The notes: generated from the letters alone by a model not told the origin. 64,000 nucleotides of DNA from an uncultured Alphaproteobacteria bacterium (GCA_910576955.1 CAJTJB010000002.1:1-64000); one strand, 5' to 3'; positions 8,236-17,507 are shown, counted from the first letter of the stretch. Translations and numbers: made by a program.

Positions 8236-9315
8236 ATGACTGACATTAAAAAAATCGGTATTTTAACAAGCGGCGGCGATTGTGCCGGCTTAAACGCAGT
8301 GGTTTCTGCGGTGGTAAATTCTGCGGCAAAATACGGCTGGGAAGTTTATGGTATTCATAACGGAACAGACGGATTGACCGAATCTCCGCTTTCGTATGAA
8401 CTATTAACGGTACGGAATTTTTCCGATACGCCGTGGCCCAGACTTGCCGGCTCGTATCTCGGCTCTTTAAATAAAGGCGTTAAGATGGAATCGCAGGCGG
8501 AGATTTCTGCCCGTTTCGGCAAAGGCGTTCAAGAGCTCGGGTTAGACGCGGTTGTTGTGGTTGGCGGCGATGGCAGTATGAATATTGTCAGCAACTATTG
8601 CCGTAATGCCGGTGTGAAGATGGTCGGTATTCCGAAGACGATTGATAATGATACGCCGTTAACGCAATATTCGGTTGGTTTCAATTCCGCTTGTCAGGTT
8701 TGTGTGGATGCGGTTGATGCTTTGTGGAAAACAGCCCGTTCACATCAGCGTGCTTTGATTTTGGAGGTTATGGGGCGCGATGCCGGACATTTGGCAATGC
8801 ATTCTGCTGTTGCCGGTTTTGCTGATGTTTGCCTTGTGCCGGAAATTCCTTATACGATTGACGGAATTGTTAAAAAATTAAAAGCTGTTAAGGCGAGTGG
8901 CAGAAATCACGCCGTGATTGTCGTTTCCGAGGGTGTTCATACAGAAACGGGCGAGATGGTTTCAAACACGAAAAATCTTATCGGCGAAAAAATTAACGGC
9001 GGTATCGGTGAATATTTGAGTTCTGCTTTGAATGCAAAATATTCTGAATTTCAGACCCGCGTTACTAAATTAGGTCACGTTCAGCGTGCCGGTGATCCGA
9101 CGGCGTTTGACCGTGCATTAGCTTGTGCGTTTGGCGCTAAAGCTGTTGAATTGCTGCACGATGGTCATACGGGCGTGATGGTGGCATTAAACGGCGACAA
9201 GATTGATACTTATCCGTTGGAAGAAGTTGTTGCCGAGGGTACAACGATGCTCAACAAAGACAGCGTTTATGTTAAAGCTGCGGTTGAGATGGGAATGTAT
9301 GTCGGCGAAATCTAA
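8236..9315 (+). CDS. pfkA/pfp: 6-phosphofructokinase (PPi- or ATP-dependent)
   Basis: A 359-residue group-A phosphofructokinase catalysing phosphorylation of fructose 6-phosphate in glycolysis. Visible motifs are ILTSGGDCAGLNA at the N-terminus, GGDGS at 110-114, PKTIDND at 133-139 with catalytic Asp137, MGRDAGHLA and LGHVQRAGDPTAFDR. The first motif has the Gly of ATP enzymes where PPi enzymes usually have Asp, while the second has the Lys typical of PPi enzymes, so the phosphoryl donor cannot be fixed from sequence. The gene stands alone and ends in a strong terminator shared with convergent yejB. Confidence 0.9.
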   Translation: MTDIKKIGILTSGGDCAGLNAVVSAVVNSAAKYGWEVYGIHNGTDGLTESPLSYELLTVRNFSDTPWPRLAGSYLGSLNKGVKMESQAEISARFGKGVQELGLDAVVVVGGDGSMNIVSNYCRNAGVKMVGIPKTIDNDTPLTQYSVGFNSACQVCVDAVDALWKTARSHQRALILEVMGRDAGHLAMHSAVAGFADVCLVPEIPYTIDGIVKKLKAVKASGRNHAVIVVSEGVHTETGEMVSNTKNLIGEKINGGIGEYLSSALNAKYSEFQTRVTKLGHVQRAGDPTAFDRALACAFGAKAVELLHDGHTGVMVALNGDKIDTYPLEEVVAEGTTMLNKDSVYVKAAVEMGMYVGEI

Positions 9316-9334
9316 AAGGATTTGGATTTTTAGA

Positions 9335-9367
9335 AAAGAGCTGCTCTTCGGGGTAGCTCTTTTTGTT
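9335..9367 (+). terminator. Bidirectional terminator
   Basis: AAAGAGCTGCTC, a TTCG loop and GGGTAGCTCTTT form a 12-pair stem with A-rich and T-rich flanks, so it can work for pfk on the plus strand and yejB on the minus strand. Confidence 0.85.
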
Positions 9368-9368
9368 T

Positions 9369-10433
9369 TTATATCTTATCAAAATTTATACGCGGGTCGA
9401 CAAGCGAATAGGTTAAATCACTGATAAGTTTTAAGACTAATCCTAACAGAGCAAAGATATATAGTGTGCCAAAAACAACGGGGTAGTCGCGGGTCATTAT
9501 GGCTTCGTAGCCGAGCAGTCCCATGCCGTTAAGGCTGAAAATAATTTCTATCAAGAGTGAGCCGGTGAATAAGACCTTGATTAAAAGCGCAGGAAGACCG
9601 GCAATGATTATCATCATGGCATTACGGAAAACGTGTTTATAGAGAATCCTTTTTTCAGGCAGTCCTTTGGCTCGTGCAGTTAAAACATATTGTTTGCTTA
9701 ATTCGTCCATAAAAGAGTTTTTAGTCAGCATTGTCAGCGAGGCGACTCCGCCGATAACGATGCAGGTGACAGGGAGGGCTATGTGCCAGAAGTAATCGCC
9801 GATTTTGTGCAGGGTGCTTAAATTTTCCCAGTTATCCGAGGTTAAGCCTTTGAGTGGGAACAGCTGAAAATATGTGCCACCGGCGAATAATACTATCAGT
9901 AAAACGGCAAAAAGAAAAACGGGGATGGCAGAGCCGACAAAGATTATGGCGGAAGTGATAACGTCAAATTGCTCGCCGTCTTTGCGGGATTTTTTTATGC
10001 CTAGCGGGATGGCTATCAGATAGATTATCAGTGTTGACCATAGCCCTAATGAGATGGAAACCGGCATTCTTTCTTTAATAAGTTCTAAAACGCTTTTATC
10101 TTTATAATAACTTTTGCCGAAGTCAAAAGACAAATAATCTTTAAGCATTTTGATAAAACGTTCGTGTACGGGCTTATCGAATCCGAACTGCTTTTCGAGT
10201 TCTTTGACCAAATCATCCGGTACACCTTTTGCTCCCTGATATTTTTGTTCGTTTAAATTGGGAGCGCCGGCATTGATGTTTCCGGTAGCGGTGGTGTCCA
10301 TTCCTTTATATTGGGCGAGCATATATTCGACTGGTCCGCCGGGGGCAAGTTGGATGATTGCAAAGTTGATAAGGAGAATCCCAAACAAGGTTACAGGGAT
10401 GAGTAACAGGCGTTTGATTATATAATTCTGCAT
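9369..10433 (-). CDS. yejB: Peptide ABC transporter permease YejB
   Basis: A 354-residue inner-membrane permease starting MQNYIIKRLLLIPVTLFGIL with the extended periplasmic loop typical of YejB (GAPNLNEQKYQGAKGVPDDL, QFGFDKP) and the BPD_transp_1 coupling segment TARAKGLPEKRILYKHVFRNA. Together with YejA it would import peptides such as the microcin C class. ATG 10433 lies 4 bases after the yejA stop. The usual partner permease yejE and ATPase yejF are not downstream; the next gene is convergent pfk. Confidence 0.9.
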   Translation of the reverse strand: MQNYIIKRLLLIPVTLFGILLINFAIIQLAPGGPVEYMLAQYKGMDTTATGNINAGAPNLNEQKYQGAKGVPDDLVKELEKQFGFDKPVHERFIKMLKDYLSFDFGKSYYKDKSVLELIKERMPVSISLGLWSTLIIYLIAIPLGIKKSRKDGEQFDVITSAIIFVGSAIPVFLFAVLLIVLFAGGTYFQLFPLKGLTSDNWENLSTLHKIGDYFWHIALPVTCIVIGGVASLTMLTKNSFMDELSKQYVLTARAKGLPEKRILYKHVFRNAMMIIIAGLPALLIKVLFTGSLLIEIIFSLNGMGLLGYEAIMTRDYPVVFGTLYIFALLGLVLKLISDLTYSLVDPRINFDKI

Positions 10434-10437
10434 CAAT

Positions 10438-12255
10438 TTAATCCTTTATCCACCAAGTGTTTATATCCACGCCGAGATGTGCGCCGGTTTCCGGATATGC
10501 AAATTTGTCCCAATAGGCGATACGGTCGGAATCGGAATACCAGTTAAATATCACATAATGGTTAAACAATAAAACGCGGTCCAGTGCTTTAACGTATGCT
10601 GTATAGAGTTCATTGTCTTTGGTTTCAATCAGTTTCCGGATGAGTTCGTCGACAACGGGGTTTTTGATGCCGATAATATTATTGCTGCCTTCAACATCTG
10701 CCGCATGACTGCCCCAGAGGTCTTTTTGCTCCGACCCAGGAGTTGTTAAGCCGCCAATGCCTCCGACTATCATATCAAAGTCGAATTTATCAAGTTTGTT
10801 TTTATAGGTATTAATCTCCAAAACCCGGGTTGTGGCTTTTATGCCGATTTTGCGCAGATTTTCGATAAACGGGAGCAAAACACGCGTAAATGCATTGCCG
10901 TTGGCGGCATTTATCACAATTTCAAACTCTAGCGGTTTGCCGGTTTTGAGATTACACATTTGCTCGTTTATAAAATCATAGCCGGCTTTGTTGAGGAGTT
11001 TTACCGCCAGTTTTAAGTTTTCACGGTCAGATAGCGAATCGTTTCGAAATACAGAATCGACCGGTGTGGTGAATATTTCGGGCGGCAACTTATCCTCTAT
11101 GGAGAGAAGGATATCTAGTTCTAAATCTTTCGGGGTGTCGGTGGCGGCAAAGCGCGTGTTCGTAAAGTAACTTTTTAAACGTTGGTATTGGTTGTAAAAT
11201 AAGTTTTGATTTGCCCACGGAAAATTAAAGGCATAGCTAATTGCTTGGCGGACAAGAGGATTATTAAACTTGTCTTTGCGGGTGTTGAATGCAAAAAACT
11301 GCGTGGTGGCGGGACGATTGTGTTTTATGGCTTGCTTTTTGATTTTGCCGCGATTTATTAAATCGTTATCATAACCGGTTGCCCACGTTTTGGCAATATA
11401 TTCGCCGCGGAGGTCTATATTGCCTGAATATAAGGCTTGCAGCGTGACGGTGGTGTCTTGATAGTAATCATATTTTATTTCATCAAAATTGAAAAACCCT
11501 TTGCGAGCAGGGAGATCTGCTGCCCAATAATCCGGATTGCGCGCAAAGACGATGTAACGCCCGGCTTCAAAGCTTTTGATTTTATACGGACCGTTGCCTA
11601 AAGGCGGGGTCAGGCTCGGTTTATCATATTCCCTATTAGCAAAATCTTTGGCAGAAAATATCTTTAAGGCGGATAATATTAAGGGGAGTTCACGGTTTTT
11701 ACTTTCGGGTTTAAAATAAAACCGGACATGGCGTGGCGATATTTTTACGACTTTGTCAACATCCGCATAATAAAACTTATAAACCGGAGAGCCTTTGGTG
11801 ATTAAGGAATTAAAGCTGAAAACAACATCATCTGCCGTAATCGGGGAGTTGTCGGCAAATGTGGCTTTGGGGTTGAGGTAAAAACCGATAAAGCTGCCAT
11901 CTGCCGGAATTTCAAACTTTTCGGCAATCAGGGGATAAGCTGTTTCCGGATCATCAGCAGGAGTATAACCCAAACTGTCGAGCGTTAGCGCTGCGGCTTC
12001 GGTGGAGGCTGTTCCTTTGAATATGTAGGGGTTGAAATTATCAAATGTTCCATAAGCTGGCAAAACGATACGCCCTTTTTTCGGGGCTTCGGGATTTACA
12101 AAGTCAAAATGTTTGAAATCGCTTTGATATTTAGGGTGACCGCTGATTGAAACAGTATCAGCTATTGTGACAGCGGGCGGGGTGTTTTGTGCAATTGCAG
12201 GTGTGGCAAAGAGATATAATGCCATAAAAATAAGGCTACTTGCTGCTTTTATCAT
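10438..12255 (-). CDS. yejA: Periplasmic peptide-binding protein YejA
   Basis: A 605-residue family 5 extracellular solute-binding protein with a Sec signal peptide (MIKAASSLIFMALYLFATPAIA). The HPKYQSDFKHFDFVNPEAPKKG segment is characteristic of YejA. Its length fits the family. It overlaps the upstream membrane-protein gene by 20 bases and precedes yejB by 4, so the three genes are one operon. It delivers oligopeptides to YejB in the inner membrane. Confidence 0.9.
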   Translation of the reverse strand: MIKAASSLIFMALYLFATPAIAQNTPPAVTIADTVSISGHPKYQSDFKHFDFVNPEAPKKGRIVLPAYGTFDNFNPYIFKGTASTEAAALTLDSLGYTPADDPETAYPLIAEKFEIPADGSFIGFYLNPKATFADNSPITADDVVFSFNSLITKGSPVYKFYYADVDKVVKISPRHVRFYFKPESKNRELPLILSALKIFSAKDFANREYDKPSLTPPLGNGPYKIKSFEAGRYIVFARNPDYWAADLPARKGFFNFDEIKYDYYQDTTVTLQALYSGNIDLRGEYIAKTWATGYDNDLINRGKIKKQAIKHNRPATTQFFAFNTRKDKFNNPLVRQAISYAFNFPWANQNLFYNQYQRLKSYFTNTRFAATDTPKDLELDILLSIEDKLPPEIFTTPVDSVFRNDSLSDRENLKLAVKLLNKAGYDFINEQMCNLKTGKPLEFEIVINAANGNAFTRVLLPFIENLRKIGIKATTRVLEINTYKNKLDKFDFDMIVGGIGGLTTPGSEQKDLWGSHAADVEGSNNIIGIKNPVVDELIRKLIETKDNELYTAYVKALDRVLLFNHYVIFNWYSDSDRIAYWDKFAYPETGAHLGVDINTWWIKD

Positions 12256-13411
12256 TTATCCATGCTCCAAACGGATAAGCGTATTCGTCATAATTATTTT
12301 CCGGTGAGGCGTTAATTTCTTTTTCCAGCTCATCTAATGAAATCAACGGCTTGGATGTTTGGGTTGCGGTTGCCTTGGGGGCAGGAAAATCTTGCTTAAA
12401 AGCACGGAGTCCGGATGGTGCATTACTATATTCCGTTATACGCGGAGCCGGCGGAATATCTGTTGTGCCGGTTGATAATGCCGGTTCTGAAAGTATCTCG
12501 CTGCGAATAGCTTTCAGGCTGTTATCAATGTCGTTATGCGGTTCCGGCGTGGCAACGGGCGGTTGGCGGAAAAGGCTTTTATCATTATCGCTGTTAAAAA
12601 ATGACGGAAAAGCAAGCGGTTCTTCAGACTGTGCGAATTCTGATTTTGAGTTATAATTATCTGCCGGTGTTGCGTGTTTGACAGATGTTTTGTTCATAAG
12701 CTCCTGCGCAATCGGGGTCAACAGGCTGTTAACCTTGCCCAGTGCGCCGTATTCGACCATATTGTAAAACAGTTTTTGTTTATCATAAGTTTCAAGCAGC
12801 GCTTTTAAACCCTGATAGCGGGTTTGAAACTCAAAAATGCTTCCTTTCAGCAGGCTGTCTTTTTTGGCTTTTTGCAACAGATGGTTTGCAAAACCGGATT
12901 GAAAATTATGCGTTTCAATAAAAGTTTTGGCAATGAGCCATCGTTCGCCGCCGGCAGTGCGTGCCCACAAGTGTTCCATTTGGGTGCTGGAAATGGAATT
13001 GCTGCGTTTGATAACGTCTGCCAGAACTTCGTTGGTATCAGAAATCAAAATATCAAACTCGCTTATCAGAAAGCCGCTTCTGATTTCGGCTTCCGCCCCG
13101 AGCAGCGTGGCGCAGAGGCTTGCGGTGGATTCGGTATTTTTATGGAGCGTGTCGAGCATCTTATTTATGCGGGAAAGCGCACGGCTTTCGGCATAAAAAC
13201 TTTTAATGATTGCAAAAACAGCCCAGATTAAGGCAACAGGAAACAGCATAACCGTTACGGCCTGATACAGCACGTCCGCGTTATGACCGGATAAAACAGC
13301 AGTAATGTTTATGTATCTTAAACTGAAGATAAACCAAAAAATACTGCTAAAAGCTGCGATAAAAAAAGAGATGTTTAACAATTTTCGGCTCCTGTTTAAT
13401 TTTTTTGCCAT
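12236..13411 (-). CDS. Hypothetical two-helix membrane protein in the yej operon
   Basis: A 391-residue protein with two membrane segments near the N-terminus (about 12-33 and 47-68), then a helical cytoplasmic region (SRINKMLDTLHKNTES, TQMEHLWARTAGGERWLIAKT) and a Pro/Ser-rich low-complexity tail from about residue 250. No catalytic motif is visible and I do not recognise the family. The 20-base overlap with yejA suggests translational coupling. Confidence 0.65.
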   Translation of the reverse strand: MAKKLNRSRKLLNISFFIAAFSSIFWFIFSLRYINITAVLSGHNADVLYQAVTVMLFPVALIWAVFAIIKSFYAESRALSRINKMLDTLHKNTESTASLCATLLGAEAEIRSGFLISEFDILISDTNEVLADVIKRSNSISSTQMEHLWARTAGGERWLIAKTFIETHNFQSGFANHLLQKAKKDSLLKGSIFEFQTRYQGLKALLETYDKQKLFYNMVEYGALGKVNSLLTPIAQELMNKTSVKHATPADNYNSKSEFAQSEEPLAFPSFFNSDNDKSLFRQPPVATPEPHNDIDNSLKAIRSEILSEPALSTGTTDIPPAPRITEYSNAPSGLRAFKQDFPAPKATATQTSKPLISLDELEKEINASPENNYDEYAYPFGAWINDKSSK

Positions 13412-13583
13412 TTTAGCGCAAACCCTCTATTTTGCAAATAAAAAATGCTTAAAATTCCGATATTTTTTAAGTTATAAACAGGGTTTTGCGCCGGTTTAAA
13501 TGCATAGATAAAAAAAATATGGTGAAATTTTTTTATTTTGTGTTATAGAAGGGGCAAAGTGTAATTTTAAAAAGGTACTAAAA

Positions 13584-14558
13584 ATGAATGATTCTACTGC
13601 TGCCGCGCTTGATTTTGAAAAAGACATATTGGAAATTGAAGAGAAAATCGAGCACTTAAAGCTGCTTGCCAAAGACGAAGATATGGATATCACAAGAGAA
13701 ACCAGACGTTTGGAAAGAAAGCTAAATCAGCATATTAACCGTACATATATGAACTTGTCCGCTTGGCAGAAAGCGCAGATTGCACGCCATGCGTTAAGAC
13801 CGCATTGTTTGGACTATATTAAAGCTTTTATTGAAGATTTTACATTGCTTGCAGGTGACAGATGTTTTGCAGATGATGAAGCGATGGTTTGCGGTATCGG
13901 CAAATTGGACGGACAATCGGTCGTTATTATCGGGCAGGAAAAAGGCAATGATTTGGAAAGCCGTATTAAGTATAATTTCGGAATGGCGAAGCCCGAAGGC
14001 TACCGCAAAGCCCAACGTATGATGGATTTGGCAGAAAAATTTCATTTGCCGATTATCAGCTTTGTGGATACGGCAGGTGCTTATCCGGGGGTGGATGCCG
14101 AAGCGCGCGGGCAGGCAGAGGCGATTGCCTCTTCTATTGAGAAATGTTTGCAGGTTAAAACGCCGATTATTTCGCTGATTATCGGCGAGGGCGGCTCGGG
14201 CGGCGCGATTGCCATTGCAACGGCAAACCGTGTGTTGATGTTGGAGCATTCGATTTATTCGGTTATTTCACCGGAAGGGTGCGCGTCGATTCTATGGCGT
14301 TCGGGCGATAAAACCAAAGAGGCTACGGAAGCTTTGCGTCTGACTGCGCAGGATTTAAAAGCTTTGGGAATTATTGATGAAATTATCAAAGAGCCGTTAG
14401 GCGGTGCTCACCGTGATGTGGCGCAGACATTTGCATCGGTTAAAGAGGCACTTGTCAGACAATTAAAAGAACTGCAGGCTTTTTCACCTGAAGAATTGAA
14501 ACAGCAGAGGACGGACAAATTCCTTAAAATGGGACGGCACATTACTGCTGAATTTTAG
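13584..14558 (+). CDS. accA: Acetyl-CoA carboxylase carboxyltransferase subunit alpha
   Basis: A 324-residue AccA. It shows the N-terminal coiled region LDFEKDILEIEEKIEHLK, then PHCLDYIKAFIEDFTLLAGDR, GIGKLDGQSVVIIGQEKG, FVDTAGAYPGVDAEARGQ and GEGGSGGAIAI, all standard for the alpha half of the carboxyltransferase that moves CO2 from carboxybiotin to acetyl-CoA, the first step of fatty-acid synthesis. Its length is normal. AccD is not in the window. It is monocistronic, ending in a terminator at 14564-14585. Confidence 0.97.
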   Translation: MNDSTAAALDFEKDILEIEEKIEHLKLLAKDEDMDITRETRRLERKLNQHINRTYMNLSAWQKAQIARHALRPHCLDYIKAFIEDFTLLAGDRCFADDEAMVCGIGKLDGQSVVIIGQEKGNDLESRIKYNFGMAKPEGYRKAQRMMDLAEKFHLPIISFVDTAGAYPGVDAEARGQAEAIASSIEKCLQVKTPIISLIIGEGGSGGAIAIATANRVLMLEHSIYSVISPEGCASILWRSGDKTKEATEALRLTAQDLKALGIIDEIIKEPLGGAHRDVAQTFASVKEALVRQLKELQAFSPEELKQQRTDKFLKMGRHITAEF

Positions 14559-14563
14559 ATATT

Positions 14564-14585
14564 AAGGGCAGTTATCTGCCCTTTT
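14564..14585 (+). terminator. Rho-independent terminator
   Basis: AAGGGCAG-TTAT-CTGCCCTTTT hairpin directly after accA. Confidence 0.85.
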
Positions 14586-14729
14586 GTTTAGCTTAAAATA
14601 GCTTAAAACCGGATTATTTTTTGTGGTGTAAAATTTGTGAAGATTTTACGGCAAAAAGTCCGGTTTTCTTTTGCCGGTTCATAAAGCGGACGTTGGTATA
14701 CGTATGAACATAAATTTTTGGAGGTTAAT

Positions 14730-14894
14730 ATGAAAAATTCACAGTCTAAATTTTCTAACGATAAGTCAAAATCAAGTACAAGTTCTAACCCTAATTCTTC
14801 TTCGTCTTCATCATCTTCTTCAGGCTGCTGCTGCGGTTCAAAGATGTCTAATGATGTTGAAGAAATTGATGTACTTGATATTGAAGAGAAATAG
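14730..14894 (+). CDS. Ser/Cys-rich micro-protein
   Basis: A 54-codon gene with a very strong GGAGG site five bases before ATG 14730. The product is rich in Lys/Ser, contains nine consecutive serines (residues 23-31), then Gly-Cys-Cys-Cys-Gly (32-36), and ends in an acidic tail (DVEEIDVLDIEEK). The adjacent cysteines suggest metal binding or redox chemistry, but this is a guess. It lies 15 bases before hsp20 on the same strand, so it probably shares the heat-shock transcript. No family is recognised. Confidence 0.7.
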   Translation: MKNSQSKFSNDKSKSSTSSNPNSSSSSSSSSGCCCGSKMSNDVEEIDVLDIEEK

Positions 14895-14909
14895 TTTTAC
14901 GGGAGAAGT

Positions 14910-15380
14910 ATGATGAGAAATGCGGTTACAAATACAAATCAAAGCAAACGCGATTTGTCCGTTTCTCACAATCCGACGGATTTCAGAAGCCTGATGAATT
15001 ATTTTTGGAATTTTATGGATAGTTCAAATTCGGATATAACCGAATTGTCACCTAAAATTCAGGTTACTGAAGATAAAGATGCGGTGAAAGTGACTGCGGA
15101 GATTCCGGGAATCAATGAGAAGGATATTGATTTGAAGGTGTCATCAGACGGTTATTTGAGCATCAGCGGTGAGAAAAAGAACGAAGTCCAAGAAAATACT
15201 AAAGATAATTATTTTTCTGAAATCTCGTATGGTATGTTTAAGCGTACCATACAACTGCCGTGGGATTTGGATTATGATGCGACGACTGCCGATTATAATA
15301 ACGGCGTGTTGACGGTGTCTATTCCAAAATCCCAGACGGAAAAGCAGAAGTTTAAGAAGATTAGCGTGTCTAAATCTTAA
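14910..15380 (+). CDS. hsp20: Small heat-shock protein Hsp20
   Basis: A 156-residue alpha-crystallin-domain chaperone. The domain covers about residues 47-150, with VKVTAEIPGINEKDIDLKVS, the GYLSISGEKK strand, an F-rich TIQLPWDL segment and the closing NGVLTVSIPK motif. It forms oligomers that hold denatured proteins for DnaK/ClpB. GGGAG precedes the start, where two ATG codons occur in a row. It is probably co-transcribed with the preceding micro-protein gene. I could not identify a convincing ROSE-type thermometer in the leader. Confidence 0.93.
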   Translation: MMRNAVTNTNQSKRDLSVSHNPTDFRSLMNYFWNFMDSSNSDITELSPKIQVTEDKDAVKVTAEIPGINEKDIDLKVSSDGYLSISGEKKNEVQENTKDNYFSEISYGMFKRTIQLPWDLDYDATTADYNNGVLTVSIPKSQTEKQKFKKISVSKS

Positions 15381-15443
15381 TTAAAATGTCTGCTTTGAAC
15401 TATTGCTGGCTGCTTTATCATGGAGCGGCCGGCTTGCTGTTTA

Positions 15444-15482
15444 AAAAAACAGCCTGAACATTTTTGTTCAAGCTGTTTTTTT
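15444..15482. terminator. Bidirectional terminator
   Basis: AAAAACAGCCTGAAC pairs with GTTCAAGCTGTTTTT around an ATTTTT loop with one mismatch. A- and T-runs flank it on both sides, between hsp20 and the convergent pyrF-pyrE gene. Confidence 0.8.
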
Positions 15483-15514
15483 AATTAGACTGTTCGGGAT
15501 TAAATTCGGGCATA

Positions 15515-16849
15515 TTATGCCATATAATCGCGAAGTGTTTGTTTCATTTTTTCGGAAATGTCGGTTCGCTTATAAAGAGCTTCCACAATGTCGCTTAAGG
15601 TGATTAAGCTGTGAAGCTTGATATTTTCAGCGGCGAGCATTTCCGTTGCGCCTTGCTCACGATCTACCACAACGAAAGCATCTGCGGTGTTGAGGTTTAA
15701 GTAGCGATATTTTTCAACCGCTTCTTTGATAGAACCGCCGGAGGTTGCGACGTCTTCGATAACGAGAACTTTTTGTCCTTCGGTGAAACTTTCGACAGTT
15801 TTGGTGCCGACGAGTCCGTGGTCTTTAGCTTCATTTCGCAGGGTGAGAATGCTCTTGCCGGTTGCTATGGAAAGCATATTGGCGATAGAGAGCGCTCCCA
15901 TCGGAACACCTCCGACACGATCAAACTCAAGCTGTTCTTCGCTGATTTTGCGCGCCATTATGAACTGGGCCATAGACATGGCTGCGTGACAGGTCGGCAG
16001 ATCTCTGACATTGATGTAGATTGGCGAGAGTGTGCCGTTTTTGAGTTTGAAACTGCCTGTTTTTACCACGCCGGCTTCGAGCAGACGTTCTACGAAGATG
16101 TCGTTTAGGGTTTGCCCGGTCTTTTTAGGGGCTGCGAGGGCTTGTTTGATTTCCTCATGGACTTTGCGGGCGGCATCGTAAGGCGAAAATTCCTTGTGTT
16201 TGGTGATGGAACGACCAACAACCATAGAACTGCAACCGTTGACAACAGCGTCGTATGGTGTGGTTACACGTTTTTGGTCGCTTTGTTTGGCATCCCATTC
16301 GGGCTTGATTCCGGGGGTGATGATAAACGCGTCATCTCCCATAATTTGGCGGACGGCGTTTAATTCCATCGGGGAACATACCAGTCCGTCGAGCCCGGCA
16401 TCTTTGGCGAGTTGGGCGAGTTTCCAGACCATTGTTTCGGCGCTGTACATATAGCCGATATCGCGCATATCATTGTCATTGAGGCTGGTTAAGATTGATA
16501 CAGCAATGATTTTGACGTTCGGGTTGACTTCCTTTGCGGCTTTTACGGTTTCTTCCATCATCTTTCTTCCGCCGGAAGCGTGAATGTTGATGATGTCTGC
16601 GCCGTGCATTGCAGCTGCAACAACAGCATTTTTGACAGTGTTCGGGATGTCCATTTCTTTGACATCAACGAAGACCTTTACGCCTAAGCCTTTCAAGGCC
16701 TTGAGCACAATCGGCAGTCCAACGGCGTTAAGGATTTCTTTCCCCACTTTGTAGTAGCCTACAAACTCTTGCGTTTGTTGTACGAGAGCAAGAGCTTCAT
16801 CCAGCGTTTTGACGTCAAGCGCCAAGGTTAATTTTTCTTGTGCGTTCAT
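15515..16849 (-). CDS. pyrF-pyrE: Fused OMP decarboxylase / orotate phosphoribosyltransferase
   Basis: A 444-residue bifunctional enzyme for the last two steps of UMP synthesis. Residues 1 to about 240 are OMP decarboxylase (LALDVKTLDEAL, the DVKEMDIPNT catalytic Asp-Lys-x-x-Asp, and ITPGIKPEWDAKQSDQKR). After a short linker, the C-terminal ~200 residues are orotate phosphoribosyltransferase (SFKLKNGTLSPIYINVRDL, and the PRPP loop VLVIEDVATSGGSI). The order is reversed from eukaryotic UMP synthase, where the transferase comes first. It is monocistronic and transcribed from a short AT-rich upstream region. Confidence 0.93.
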   Translation of the reverse strand: MNAQEKLTLALDVKTLDEALALVQQTQEFVGYYKVGKEILNAVGLPIVLKALKGLGVKVFVDVKEMDIPNTVKNAVVAAAMHGADIINIHASGGRKMMEETVKAAKEVNPNVKIIAVSILTSLNDNDMRDIGYMYSAETMVWKLAQLAKDAGLDGLVCSPMELNAVRQIMGDDAFIITPGIKPEWDAKQSDQKRVTTPYDAVVNGCSSMVVGRSITKHKEFSPYDAARKVHEEIKQALAAPKKTGQTLNDIFVERLLEAGVVKTGSFKLKNGTLSPIYINVRDLPTCHAAMSMAQFIMARKISEEQLEFDRVGGVPMGALSIANMLSIATGKSILTLRNEAKDHGLVGTKTVESFTEGQKVLVIEDVATSGGSIKEAVEKYRYLNLNTADAFVVVDREQGATEMLAAENIKLHSLITLSDIVEALYKRTDISEKMKQTLRDYMA

Positions 16850-17033
16850 AAAAATAATTTAAATAATTTAGTTAATAAAAATAAGAAATACGCGTATCAT
16901 TTAACAGAAATATCCTTTTTGTCAATAAATTTTGTGTAATTTTTTATTTGATATATCGGTATTTTCGGTTTGATAAATTTTGTGAGGGTTATTATAATAT
17001 AGCAATGTTTTAATAATGTGGAAATGGGGTAAG

Positions 17034-17507
17034 ATGACTATTGAAGTTTTAGCGGCTAATGAGCAGGATGTTGCGGAGATTGCTAAATTATCGTATGAGG
17101 TCGGGCGGTTGCACGACGAGGCAATGCCGGCGTATTTTATGTCCTCAACAGAGGGAGAGCATTTGCGGATTGTATCCGAAATGCTGAAGAGCAGCACGAC
17201 GGTGATTTTTAAAGCGGTATGTGAAGATAGAATTTGCGGTTTTTTGTGTTTATATGTGCCGGAAAGGGAGCGAAAAGGGTTTGTTCATTCCAAAACCGGC
17301 GTTATTTTGAATATGGGTGTGGATGAGGTTTATCGCGGGCAGGGAATCGGTACGGCGTTGATTAAAGAGGCGGAAAACTATTTGAAAGAAAAAGGAATCG
17401 AGGCGCTCGAGCTTGGCGTTTATATGTTTAATGAAAAAGCATATAAACTTTATGAAAAATTGGGGTTTGTGACAATCGAACAACAGATGTTTAAACGATT
17501 AAGCTAG
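17034..17507 (+). CDS. GNAT family N-acetyltransferase
   Basis: A protein of about 157 residues from MTIEVLAANEQDVAEIAKLS. The acetyl-CoA-binding motif A is clear (NMGVDEVYRGQGIGTALIKEAENYL), followed by ALELGVYMFNEKAYKLYEKLGF, the usual C-terminal GNAT motif. It transfers acetyl from acetyl-CoA to an unidentified amine. ATG 17034 is preferred to 17016 because GGGGTAAG precedes it. It is a single gene between divergent pyrF-pyrE and convergent rquA. Confidence 0.85.
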   Translation: MTIEVLAANEQDVAEIAKLSYEVGRLHDEAMPAYFMSSTEGEHLRIVSEMLKSSTTVIFKAVCEDRICGFLCLYVPERERKGFVHSKTGVILNMGVDEVYRGQGIGTALIKEAENYLKEKGIEALELGVYMFNEKAYKLYEKLGFVTIEQQMFKRLS

